This document shows positions 15,120 through 22,531 of a stretch of DNA of 39,762 nt, piece after piece. The DNA is from Spirochaetaceae bacterium (GTDB taxonomy: Bacteria > Spirochaetota > Spirochaetia > Treponematales > Breznakiellaceae). The position numbers and the translations under genes are program-made. Numbering within the stretch: the stretch's first letter is position 1; every line of letters begins with the position of its first letter. The DNA is taken from assembly GCA_031281945.1 (NCBI GenBank), contig JAITER010000071.1:1-39762 (forward strand). The letters are read 5' to 3'. Under the pieces are notes generated by a model. That model was not told where the DNA came from. It saw only the letters and a program-made list of their open reading frames with translations, and ran no database searches.

Positions 15120-16521
15120 TTATATTTTCTGCGTCAATACTCTTCCAAAACATTTCTTGCCATCTTTATAAGGAAAATATTGCGCGTCTTGAATAATTTT
15201 ATATCCTTTCTCCAACAACCCATTTAATATTGGCCGCGCAGAAACCGCAAAAGGTTTTTTATAATCATTCGGAATATAATTATTATCCACTACCAGCATT
15301 TTATAATCGTCATATCTTTTATATTTTTCAGGTATTTCATTTAATGGAATTATTTTTAGATTTTTATATTTCGGCCTTTCTGTTATAGGAATATTTGTAA
15401 ACCAATGACCCGCCGCTCTTGTAAGTTCTTTTTTAGGCGTTAAAAACCAGTCAACTTCGTTAAACCCCGCCCATACTTTATTGTTCTTGAAATATGGAAT
15501 AAATACCGGCGTTATGGGATTTGTTATATTAGATATGATTATAAATTTTTTCCCGCTATTAATGGCGGCGTCCCAATAATCCGCCGCTCTTGAAAATGGC
15601 GGATTCGTGCATACTATATCCGCATCTTCATTCAATATTTTTAAAGACAGCGGGTGGTCAAAACTACCCGTATAATTTTTGGGATATTCTTTTTTTCCCA
15701 TTTCGTGAAAACCGTCCCTGGTAAATATATACCCTTTTGACCCTTGATTAAATAAATAGAGTTGTTCGGAAACCTCAGTTTCCGAACAACAACCGCTTAA
15801 AAAATGCAAAATGCGTAGCATTTTGCAAGACTTGGGCGACAACCAACCAGGTTGGCGAACAAGTCCAATCAACCGGGCCGCTGTAATGTGTGCATATCAG
15901 TTTTTTCAATTCCAATTCTTTAAAATTCTGTAAAAAATAGAGCGCGAAAGCGGACGTGTCTTTTTCATTGTCATCAACCGCGTCATCGCAGTTGCAAAAA
16001 ACAACTTTGTTTTTCCAAATTATTTTGTTATACATTGACAATTCCTGTTCAACATCTTCAAGCCTGGTATAGAATTCGTCATTTTTTACTTTTTGCGCTT
16101 TTTGCAATACACCCTTTTTGGTAACGCCTCTTTCTTCAAGAGACGGCGCCGTTTTCTTTATGATTTTTACGATTTCTTTTTTTTCAGCGGTTTTTATAAA
16201 TATTTCTTTGACAAAAGAGCTATGAGTTTGTATAAATGTTACATAATGTTCAAACAGAGCGGAATTGTAAAAATATATTTCTTTGCTTTTTTCTTCTCTA
16301 AGAGCGCTATATTTTTCTTTTATGCCGCTTTCAACTTCCGTCATATTTTTTACTTCGCAGGTGAATAAATACTGGTAAACGTTTTCTTTGGATTTACCGG
16401 TCATATTGTTATATACTTTTAACCGCCGTTCCAAATCATTGGTCTTGCCGATTTTGCATTTGGTCGTTTCTTTTGACGACTGTACAATATAAATGTATTG
16501 TTTCGCCGTGTTTTTTGCCAA
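15120..16521 (-). pseudogene. GIY-YIG-like nuclease / EcoRI-type adenine methyltransferase fusion, split by an element
   Basis: Two minus-strand frames form one gene. The 5' part (from the ATG at 16521) has a GIY-YIG/T5orf172-type domain (KQYIYIVQS ... CKIGKTNDLERRLKVYNN, residues 7-40) and the start of an EcoRI-like N6-adenine methyltransferase (KNDEFYTRLEDVEQEL, VVFCNCDDAVDDN). The 3' part has its catalytic NPPFSRAADYW and the rest of that domain to 15120. The element at 15758-15866 separates them. Removing it and one ATT restores GTT GAT TTA TTT AAT in frame, about 429 residues. A nuclease-like domain joined to a DNA methyltransferase suggests a one-protein restriction-modification system or a modification-guided enzyme; both functions should now be lost. 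AT-rich codons suggest transfer. Confidence 0.85.
15758..15866 (+). mobile_element. Palindromic element, intact reference copy, inside the methyltransferase gene
   Basis: A 109-bp element starting AGAGTTGTTCGG and ending CGAACAAGTCC, flanked by AAT on both sides (15755-15757, 15867-15869). The ends are imperfect inverted repeats (RGASTTGTTCG). It contains three palindromes: GTTGTTCGGAAAC/GTTTCCGAACAAC, GCAAAATGC-GTA-GCATTTTGC, and CCAACC-A-GGTTGG. There is no coding capacity for a transposase, so it would need one in trans. Confidence 0.9.
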
Positions 16522-16659
16522 TTGCGCGCCTCTTTTGATGGTTTTAACTATACTGTATTATATTCTTCAGCGCGTCAAGCCCTTATTTTATATGATTTGT
16601 TATACAGTTTAGCCCTCAGGAGCTTGCAATAATTTTCAACAGAATTTATGATAAATAGC

Positions 16660-16706
16660 ACATAACGTTCCGGCGGTATGGGATGTAGAGGCGCGCCTCA
16701 TTATTC
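16660..16706 (-). other. attC-like site, second copy
   Basis: Just after the stop of the gene at 16712, the minus strand reads ATACCGCCGGAACGTTATGT, parallel to ATACAGCCGGAACGTTATAT at the 15058 site. The core is GTTATGT (16660-16666). The partner arm is weaker: GGCG can pair with CGCC and ATAA with TTAT, and a GAGGCGCGCCTC palindrome sits in the loop. Confidence 0.4.
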
Positions 16707-16711
16707 ATTAT

Positions 16712-17080
16712 TTAATGATTAGAAAACATTTTAGTTACTGAAATACCGTCAACGGAAACAACTGATTCTATTCCACTAGCAATAAATACTCCTTCTCGTA
16801 TTTTAGAAGGATCAAAATTATATACTATAGAAATTCCGTTTTTTATATATCCTGATAAAATAAGACTTTTTATATCATCAGGAGCGCCGGCAATAAGAAA
16901 AAGCGCATCAATGATATTATCATTATTTGAATCAAGATAAACGTACTTCATTATTTGTCCCATAACGGAAACAGTTTCAACAGCAACTACTTTGCCTGTA
17001 CGATTTTCAGCATATAAGATGCTCACAAGGAAGATAAATAAAACCACGAAAATCTTTCTTTTAAGCGAATTCTTGACCAT
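16712..17080 (-). CDS. Small secreted protein, function unknown
   Basis: A 122-residue product from the ATG at 17080, chosen because AGGAG lies 6 bases upstream and it gives a clean signal peptide (MVKNSLKRKIFVVLFIFLVS then ILYA before ENRTG). The frame extends 26 codons further up without a better site. The mature part is beta-rich: VVAVETVSVMGQIMKYVYLD and SNNDNIIDALFLIAG, with a DSNNDN acidic loop that could bind calcium. I do not recognise the family. It is intact, AT-rich, and lies between two attC-like sites, as expected of a cassette gene. Confidence 0.6.
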   Translation of the reverse strand: MVKNSLKRKIFVVLFIFLVSILYAENRTGKVVAVETVSVMGQIMKYVYLDSNNDNIIDALFLIAGAPDDIKSLILSGYIKNGISIVYNFDPSKIREGVFIASGIESVVSVDGISVTKMFSNH

Positions 17081-17198
17081 ACATTTCTCCTTTAAAAGTT
17101 TATAACCTTGCATATAATTTTGTTTGAAATTTACCTTGCTGATCACAAACATCCTCACATTTATACATATTTCAATTCATTGTGTCTTTTTTTTCAAT

Positions 17199-17309
17199 AG
17201 AGTTGTTCGGAAACCTCAAGTTTACGAACAACAACTGCTTAAAAAGCGCAAAATGCGTAGCATTTTGCAAGACTTGGGCGGCAACCAGCCAGGGCGAGCG
17301 AACAAGTTC
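17199..17309 (+). mobile_element. Palindromic element, upstream of the secreted-protein gene
   Basis: A 111-bp copy, AGAGTTGTTCGGAAACC ... CGAACAAGTTC, with AAT on both sides (17196-17198, 17310-17312). The third palindrome is altered (CCAGCCAGGGCGAGCG). It sits about 120 bases upstream of the start at 17080. A minus-strand TTGACA (17316-17321) lies just beyond it, so it may have split a promoter. Confidence 0.88.
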
Positions 17310-17364
17310 AATCTTTGTCAAGTCTTTTGTGGTAAGTTTTATCAAAAATTTCAACCTCTATTTC

Positions 17365-17392
17365 ATAAAGCGTTCCGGCTGTATGCGACATT
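17365..17392 (-). other. Degenerate attC-like half site
   Basis: The minus strand reads CGCATACAGCCGGAACGCTTTATG, matching the right half of the 15058 and 16660 sites (ATACAGCCGGAACG) but with a damaged core (GCTTTAT for GTTATAT). The left arm is missing; the element at 17410 begins 18 bases away and may have replaced it. Confidence 0.35.
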
Positions 17393-17409
17393 TTTACAAC
17401 CCAAACAAT

Positions 17410-17519
17410 AGAGTTGTTCGGAAACCTCAGTTTCCGAACAACAACCGCTTAAAAAACGCAAAATGCGTAGCATTTTGCAAGACTTGGGCGCCAACTAGCC
17501 AGGGCGAGCGAACAAGTCT
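17410..17519 (+). mobile_element. Palindromic element copy
   Basis: A 110-bp copy, AGAGTTGTTCGGAAACC ... CGAACAAGTCT, flanked by AAT on both sides (17407-17409, 17520-17522). It is nearly identical to the copy at 17199 and in the same orientation, so the pair forms a direct repeat about 210 bases apart. An open frame of 147 codons (17182-17625) runs through both copies, but this is element DNA, not a gene. Confidence 0.88.
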
Positions 17520-17790
17520 AATGGCTTTGCGCAACATCGTTTCCCAGGGAAGCGCAGCCAGGGCTCGCAGAAACGCGGGAGGGGTGTGGCGTGGAAATGT
17601 TCCCCAGCGCAGCTGGGGCGCGTAGCAGAACGACCATCCTGCACGGAACCTCAAGGGTCTTTAGGCTCGATGCGCTAACAGACCTGTTATGCGCAACGGA
17701 GCCGTACTCTTATTTTATTAAATCTTATATGTCATTTTATTTTAATAATTTTATCCAACTTCTTTTGTTATAGAAAAATCTTATTATATT
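17520..17790. other. Remnant DNA with a possible attC-like site
   Basis: No gene seen. It starts GC-rich, with a CCCCAGCGCAGCTGGGG palindrome near 17603-17619. At 17656-17692 on the plus strand GGTCTTTAGGC can pair with GCTAACAGACC, and the latter is followed one base later by GTTATGC (17686-17692), a possible attC right end in the opposite orientation to those at 15058-17392. The remainder to 17790 is very AT-rich with no frame, perhaps a cassette remnant. Confidence 0.3.
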
Positions 17791-17866
17791 GGACTTGGGC
17801 GGAAGTTGGCTGAACCAAGCCTGGGCTTGATTCGGCTTGCGGAAACTGAAGTTTCCGAACAACTTT
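17791..17866 (-). mobile_element. Short palindromic element variant
   Basis: A 76-bp reverse-orientation copy: GGACTTGGGCGGAAGTTGGC at the left, GTTTCCGAACAACTTT at the right, with the GCAAAATGC hairpin missing and an AACCAAGCCTGGGCTTGATT stem in its place. Flanked by ATT on both sides (17788-17790, 17867-17869). The stop codon of the next gene lies immediately beyond. Confidence 0.8.
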
Positions 17867-17869
17867 ATT

Positions 17870-18250
17870 TTAATTGCCGCCGTGATGCCGGGGCGTCTTG
17901 CGCGTTAAGGCCTTCATTTTTTCTAACGTTTCTTCCGAAACAATATGTTCCAGTTTGCAACTATCCTGTAACGCGACAGGCGGGCTCACCTCAAGCACGT
18001 CCTGAAGAAACGACAAAATAAATTCATACCGTTCCTTCAGTTCCGCCGCTTTTTCTGTGCCCCGTTTTGTTAAAACGACGGTGCAGTACGGTTTATGTGT
18101 TACAAAACCTTTCGATTCCAGCGACCTAACCGCGGCGATGGTTGACGGCTTTGACACGCCAAGCCGGATTGCGATATCCGTAATCCTCACTTCCCCTTGT
18201 TCGGCGAGAAATCCGGCTGTTTTTAGATAATCTTCAAGAGATTGCCGCAT
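17870..18250 (-). CDS. MntR/DtxR-family metal-dependent transcriptional regulator
   Basis: A 126-residue repressor-like protein: a winged helix-turn-helix (MRQSLEDYLKTAGFLAEQGE, RITDIAIRLGVSKPSTIAAV, RSLESKGFVTHK, TKRGTEKAAEL), followed by the metal-binding and dimerisation part (FLQDVLEVSPPVALQDSCKL then EHIVSEET). The Cys/Glu/His cluster of that last stretch is where family members bind Mn or Fe. There is no SH3-like third domain, as in MntR. ATG 18250 gives the family's normal N-terminus; a TTG at 18271 overlapping the sigma factor stop is possible. It is the last gene of the exporter–sigma operon, so it may regulate that operon in response to a metal. Confidence 0.8.
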   Translation of the reverse strand: MRQSLEDYLKTAGFLAEQGEVRITDIAIRLGVSKPSTIAAVRSLESKGFVTHKPYCTVVLTKRGTEKAAELKERYEFILSFLQDVLEVSPPVALQDSCKLEHIVSEETLEKMKALTRKTPRHHGGN

Positions 18251-18267
18251 ACCCTTCTTCCCAAGTG

Positions 18268-18834
18268 TCAACCGCCTTCGCGTTCTCCGCCCATCACATC
18301 TCCGTATAGTTCCGCAAGCTGTTTGCGCAGCCGTTTTACCGCGTAATGCTTGCGGGAAAGCGTGGTATTAACAGACGCTCCCGTTTTTTCCGCGGCTTCT
18401 TTTATCGAAAGCCCCTCAATTTCGGTCAGCTCAAAAACCGCGCGCTGCGCTTCCGGCAATTCCTCAATGGCGGACGCGATTTCTTCCCATACAAGCGAGC
18501 GTAACATTTCAGTCTCCGGCGTTGTTTCCGTGCCGTCCAAAATATCAGCGATTTCATCAAAAATATATTCGCCTTCGTCCTCGTCGTAATACGCGGGAAG
18601 CGGCGCGTCTTTCTTTTTCCTCGCGTTGTCGATGATTTTGTTGCGAGCGGCGCGGTAGAGCCACGCCGCCGTCTGCTCCACCGGCCTGGCGAGGCCGTTC
18701 ACGCGGGCGAACTGGTAAAACACATCCTGTAAAATATCTTCCGCGTCTTCAAGAAGCGCCGCGCGCGAGCGGATGAATTTCAAAAGCCGCTCGCGGTATA
18801 AATTAAAAGTTTTAGCTGTGGAGTTATGCGCCAT
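18268..18834 (-). CDS. ECF-type RNA polymerase sigma factor
   Basis: A 188-residue sigma-70 family protein of ECF size. Region 2 is visible as LLEDAEDILQDVFYQFARVN and AWLYRAARNKIIDNARKKK; region 4 as LPEAQRAVFELTEIEGLSIK followed by EAAEKTGASVNTTLSRKHYA. An acidic linker (DEDEGEYIFDEIADILDG) joins them. It redirects RNA polymerase to a small regulon, often including its own operon. No classical anti-sigma factor is adjacent; the membrane protein at 20507 could have that role but shows no known anti-sigma domain. It starts 14 bases after the permease gene and its stop lies close to the MntR-like start. Confidence 0.88.
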   Translation of the reverse strand: MAHNSTAKTFNLYRERLLKFIRSRAALLEDAEDILQDVFYQFARVNGLARPVEQTAAWLYRAARNKIIDNARKKKDAPLPAYYDEDEGEYIFDEIADILDGTETTPETEMLRSLVWEEIASAIEELPEAQRAVFELTEIEGLSIKEAAEKTGASVNTTLSRKHYAVKRLRKQLAELYGDVMGGEREGG

Positions 18835-18848
18835 GCTGACCGCGCCGC

Positions 18849-19643
18849 CTACCTGTTTCGTTCCGCCCGTACAAACCCCGCAGTTCCCGCCGCAAAAAAA
18901 ATCGTGGTAAAAGCCGCGATAACAACCAAATTGACAAACGAGCTGTGAAGAAGCGTAACGGCGCCGCCCCCAGTGTTTCCATAAAATACGCCGCGCATAA
19001 AATCAACGCAATATGTCATCGGCAACAGGCGGCTCACAACCGCCATGACGCCGGTTGAATGGTTGACCGGAATTAACGCGCCCGAAAGAAAAGTCTGCGC
19101 CATAGATAGCATCATAATCACGACGCCGGCGCTGGATGATTTTCTGATAAAACCAACGCACATAACGCCGAGCGAGCCGGCGGCAAGGCATATTAACGGC
19201 GAAAAAGCAAGCAGTGTAACAAATTGCGGCATACTGAGGCGCGCGCCGGTGCAGAAGCCGACAAGAATAGTGAAAAAGAACGTGATATAGCTCGCAAACG
19301 CGGATCCCGCGATTTTTCCCAGAATAAGGGAATAGCGGGAAACAGGGCTTACCATAATTTCCTGCGTAAAGTCATTTACGCGGTCTTCCACAAGGGAGGT
19401 AACGCCGTTCCCCATTATAAGAAACAGTCCCTGCACCAGCATTCCCACGAGCATAAAACTATTGAAGTCAAAGCCCATGTTCATTCCCATGTTTTGCGAC
19501 AGTTGCCCGCCGAACATTCCCAAAAACATGACGGGCATTATCAAGCTCGGAATGATTTTTGCCGGAGATTTTACGAACAGCGTGACCTCCCTCATCGCAA
19601 GGGTGATCACAGCGTTTATTTCACGTAACAATTTGCTTTTCAT
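18849..19643 (-). CDS. ABC-2 type transporter permease
   Basis: A 264-residue integral membrane protein with six hydrophobic segments and the ABC-2 export pattern: KSPAKIIPSLIMPVMFLGMF at the start, VEDRVNDFTQEIMVSPVSRY, SLGVMCVGFIRKSSSAG, and LSGALIPVNHSTGVMAVVSR with LLPMTYCVDFMRG near the end. These permeases export drugs, lipids or polysaccharides. ATG 19643 has GAGG 5 bases upstream; the frame extends to 19700 with a less likely start. It pairs with the ATPase just upstream. Confidence 0.88.
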   Translation of the reverse strand: MKSKLLREINAVITLAMREVTLFVKSPAKIIPSLIMPVMFLGMFGGQLSQNMGMNMGFDFNSFMLVGMLVQGLFLIMGNGVTSLVEDRVNDFTQEIMVSPVSRYSLILGKIAGSAFASYITFFFTILVGFCTGARLSMPQFVTLLAFSPLICLAAGSLGVMCVGFIRKSSSAGVVIMMLSMAQTFLSGALIPVNHSTGVMAVVSRLLPMTYCVDFMRGVFYGNTGGGAVTLLHSSFVNLVVIAAFTTIFFAAGTAGFVRAERNR

Positions 19644-19704
19644 GCCAACCTCGCTATGACGCATCCGAATGAACGCGGATGTGAATCGAATATGAAACAT
19701 AGCT

Positions 19705-20514
19705 TCACGCCGCGCCCCCTTCCGTCAAAAGTCCGATATAGGCGTCTTCCAACGTCAACGGCGTTGACGCCGTCAACTCATTTGGCGCCGATGCGTTTTT
19801 GAGACTCTTTTTCAAGCCGTCCGGCGTTCCCAGAAAGACGATTTTTCCCCGCTGTATCATGCACAGCTTGTCAACGTGTTCCGCTTCGTCGATATAGTGC
19901 GTGGTGAGGAATATGGTTGTGCCGTTTTCCTTGCGGGTCGTGTTGATGTATTCCCATAAACCCCGGCGGCTTACCGGATCAAGCCCCTGCGAAGGCTCGT
20001 CAAGGAACAGCACGGCGGGCTTGTGCATCAGGCTTCGGATGATTTCGATTTTCCGTTGCATACCGCCCGAAAATGTCCGCAACGGTTTATCAAGTTCGCC
20101 GGTAATCCCCATTAACTCGGCCAATTCCATCACGCGGTCGCGGTAGCTTTTCGGCATCCAGCGGAAGAACGGGCGGTAGCCGTACATCCCGTACATGCAG
20201 ACGTGAAGCCGGATGTTTTCTTCTGCCGAAAGGTCGAGGTCAAGGCTCGGTTTTTGAAAGATGACGCCGATGTTTTGGCGGACGTCCCGCGCTTCGTGGT
20301 CAATGTCGCATCCGGCGATGGTGACGCCGCCTGATGTTTTGGCGAGCGTCGTCGTCAAAATGGATATGGTTGTAGTTTTCCCCGCGCCGTTCTGTCCAAG
20401 AAACGCGAAGAATTCACCGCCGCCCACCGAAAAGCTGACGCCGTCCACGGCGGGCGTTTTGGCGTTCTTATACCGTTTGGTAAGGTTTTCAACAGTGATA
20501 ACCGCGTTATTCAT
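19705..20514 (-). CDS. ABC transporter ATP-binding protein (drug/daunorubicin-resistance type)
   Basis: A 269-residue ATPase with Walker A GQNGAGKTTT, Q-loop GVIFQKPSLD, signature TFSGGMQRKIEI, Walker B AVLFLDEPSQGLDP and the switch His in FLTTHYIDEAEHV. The ordering and spacing match the CcmA/DrrA-like exporters that pair with ABC-2 permeases. The ATG at 20514 overlaps the end of the membrane-protein gene by 8 bases. The longer frame (to 20646) would only add that gene's shadow. Confidence 0.92.
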   Translation of the reverse strand: MNNAVITVENLTKRYKNAKTPAVDGVSFSVGGGEFFAFLGQNGAGKTTTISILTTTLAKTSGGVTIAGCDIDHEARDVRQNIGVIFQKPSLDLDLSAEENIRLHVCMYGMYGYRPFFRWMPKSYRDRVMELAELMGITGELDKPLRTFSGGMQRKIEIIRSLMHKPAVLFLDEPSQGLDPVSRRGLWEYINTTRKENGTTIFLTTHYIDEAEHVDKLCMIQRGKIVFLGTPDGLKKSLKNASAPNELTASTPLTLEDAYIGLLTEGGAA

Positions 20515-20950
20515 CGTCCGCCCCCTTTGGAGCCGCCGCCTCTTTTGGAGGGCCGCCCTCTTTTGAGCCGCCGCGTCCGTCAAAGGATTCATGAAAACGG
20601 GAAAACCCTCCGTGAAACCGCATAAAGTCCCTTTCTTTTTCAACAAAAGCCCTGCGTTCTTCTTTCGTCATGTTCATCCATTTTTCCCGTATATGGTTGC
20701 CGTGATGAAAAAGCCGCCCGTCCCCGCCGCGCCACCCATGCGGCCAAAAATGCCAGCCGCCCAATCCGCCAAAAAAGATGCGGGCCAGAACCAAAAGCCC
20801 CGCCGCCTGCCAGTAATTAAGCGCGGGCATGGCGAAAATGTCCGGCATAAGCGCGTTCCATAGCGCCATCGCCGCGGCGCTAAAGACGGCGAGCGCGGCA
20901 AGAACTATCAGTACGCCTAAAAACCTCGTTTTAACAAAATGTTTGTTCAT
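20507..20950 (-). CDS. Two-segment membrane protein heading the exporter–sigma operon
   Basis: A 147-residue protein with two membrane segments (residues about 8-30 and 44-62), the second in the phrase PALNYWQAAGLLVLARIFFGG, followed by a Gly/Trp/His-rich stretch and a charged cytoplasmic helix (HIREKWMNMTKEERRAFVEK). Small membrane proteins with this WQA-GLL-L-(R/K)-FGG phrase and an EKW-NM-EER-F tail occur beside ECF sigma factors in several phyla, which I recall as a loose family without a settled function. The ATG has GGAGAGG upstream. The His-rich linker could sense metal, matching the MntR-like gene at the operon end; this is inference. Confidence 0.7.
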   Translation of the reverse strand: MNKHFVKTRFLGVLIVLAALAVFSAAAMALWNALMPDIFAMPALNYWQAAGLLVLARIFFGGLGGWHFWPHGWRGGDGRLFHHGNHIREKWMNMTKEERRAFVEKERDFMRFHGGFSRFHESFDGRGGSKEGGPPKEAAAPKGADDE

Positions 20951-21337
20951 ATTATAACCTCTCCTGTGCGGCCCAATGACCGCTGATTTGAATCTGGCGC
21001 AAACAAAAGGCTTGCGCTTTCTCCTTACTTTAGTAGACGAATGAACCGGGAAAATATTTTAGTTTTTTGAAAAAATGCCGGTGATGGGCTGTAACCGCAG
21101 TCTGCGGGAATGCGGCGGCGGCGGGCGGTTGTTGCGGCGGCGCGGACGGCGGCTTTTTGATATGCGAAATGCGGGTTAGAAACAGCGCGCGGAATATAAG
21201 CGATATGTTTTTGGCGTCGTTACACCGTAATTGGAGGCTGTATTTTCAACGCCGGCCGTTAAAAACGGCGTCCGCCAATCATAAACGGCTACTGTTTGCA
21301 AAAACTGGACGAACAAATATAAAACGGATAAAATAAA
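20951..21337. other. Intergenic region upstream of the exporter–sigma operon
   Basis: No gene. It holds the leader and presumably the promoter of the operon starting at 20950, a GC-rich GCGGCGGCGG stretch near 21110-21150, and an AACGCCG-type palindrome near 21250. A 90-codon frame here is mostly element sequence. Confidence 0.4.
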
Positions 21338-21446
21338 AGAGTTGTTCGGAAACCTCAAGTTTACGAACAACTTCCGCTTGAAAACGCAAAATGCCAAGCA
21401 TTTTGCAAGACTTGGGCGACAACCAACCGGGTTGGCGAACAAGTCC
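21338..21446 (+). mobile_element. Palindromic element copy with AAA target repeat
   Basis: A 109-bp copy, AGAGTTGTTCGGAAACC ... CGAACAAGTCC. The flanks are AAA (21335-21337) and AAA (21447-21449) rather than AAT or ATT. Because the flank differs from other copies yet matches on both sides, the triplet is a true target-site duplication and not part of the element. Confidence 0.9.
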
Positions 21447-21470
21447 AAACATTAACGGGGGTAAGAATAT

Positions 21471-22325
21471 ATGCTTAATAATGAATTTTTCAAAAGTGAA
21501 TATATTAAATGCGAAGAAGGCGTGTTACGGGTAATTACGGCGGGAAAAACAGGTAAAGCCGTGTTGCTTTTAAGCGGCGGCGGGTTGGATAACGCTCTTT
21601 TAAGCTGGAAGCATCTTATTCCGGCGCTTTCAAAAGATTACCGCGTTTTTGCGATTGACTGGCCCAAACAGGGCGGAAGCTCTCCCTGGAATGGCGTAGC
21701 GGGACATCAATGTTTATTGAAATGTGTAGACGCCGTATTAACGTATTTTAAAATAGAAACCGCAAGCTTCATCGGGCTTTCACAAGGCGGGGCCGTAACT
21801 CTGGCATATACAATTTTACATCCAGAAACAGTTGAAAAATTAGCCGTTATTTCCCCCGCGGGCGTCATTCGGTTCCCGGCCGGCTTTCATCAGTTGCTTT
21901 GGCTTTCCGCAAAACTTACATGGCTAACTAACGGCGTCTCCCGCCTGTTTTTTATAAACCGGCGAACAGCGGAATGGTCGTTAAAAATGATGTTCCCCGT
22001 TATTCCAAAAGATTTTGATAGTATAGTTGACGACGTCCTTGAAGAAGCCCGGATTAACGGCGTTGGCGCTTCCGACTGGCAAAACAATTCAATCAGTTTT
22101 TTTAAAATGAATGTTTACCTTACACCCGAACTTCACCGTATTTCCTGTCCAGCCTTGCTAATACAGGGCGGTAAAGACGCCGCGGTAAAGCCAAAACATA
22201 CAAAAGAAGCCGCAAAAAGAATTCCTAAATCAAAATTGATTGTTCTTGAAAATCACGGCCATTGGTCCAACAGACAATCGCCAGAAATTGTGAACAAGCT
22301 CATATTGGATTTTTTAAATAAATAG
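21471..22325 (+). CDS. Alpha/beta hydrolase
   Basis: A 284-residue hydrolase of the alpha/beta fold. The nucleophile elbow is GLSQGG (Ser104), the acid is in LIQGGKDAAV and the base is His in LENHGHWSN; an oxyanion strand LLLSGGGLDN lies near residue 35 and a helical cap follows residue 130. The substrate cannot be told; the shape fits small esterases or C-C hydrolases. The gene sits between two palindromic elements only 25 bases upstream and directly at its end. The TAG stop is formed by the last T of the target repeat and the first AG of the element at 22324, so the last residues may have been changed by that insertion. Confidence 0.88.
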   Translation: MLNNEFFKSEYIKCEEGVLRVITAGKTGKAVLLLSGGGLDNALLSWKHLIPALSKDYRVFAIDWPKQGGSSPWNGVAGHQCLLKCVDAVLTYFKIETASFIGLSQGGAVTLAYTILHPETVEKLAVISPAGVIRFPAGFHQLLWLSAKLTWLTNGVSRLFFINRRTAEWSLKMMFPVIPKDFDSIVDDVLEEARINGVGASDWQNNSISFFKMNVYLTPELHRISCPALLIQGGKDAAVKPKHTKEAAKRIPKSKLIVLENHGHWSNRQSPEIVNKLILDFLNK

Positions 22326-22439
22326 AGTTGTGCCAAACCAAGCATGGGCTTGGTTCAGCCAACTTCCGCTTAAAAAGCGCAAAATGCTACGCATTTTGCA
22401 AGACTTTGGCGACAAGCAACCGGGTTATTGAACAAGTCT
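22324..22439 (+). mobile_element. Palindromic element variant at the hydrolase stop codon
   Basis: A 116-bp copy flanked by AAT on both sides (22321-22323, 22440-22442). The left stem is replaced by GCCAAACCAAGCATGGGCTT / GGTTCAGCC, while the GCAAAATGC-TA-CGCATTTTGC hairpin and the right end (TTGAACAAGTCT) are kept. It creates the stop codon of the hydrolase gene. Confidence 0.85.
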
Positions 22440-22531
22440 AATCTTCGTCTTGCGCTGTGGAATACGGCGTGTTTAGCTGGCGCGGCAATAAAATATAAAG
22501 AATATTAGTTTTTTTCGCACACATTCAGCGC

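Noticed and set aside
17182-17625. 147-codon plus-strand gene
   Set aside because: The frame consists almost wholly of two palindromic elements and flanking remnants, with no independent protein signal.
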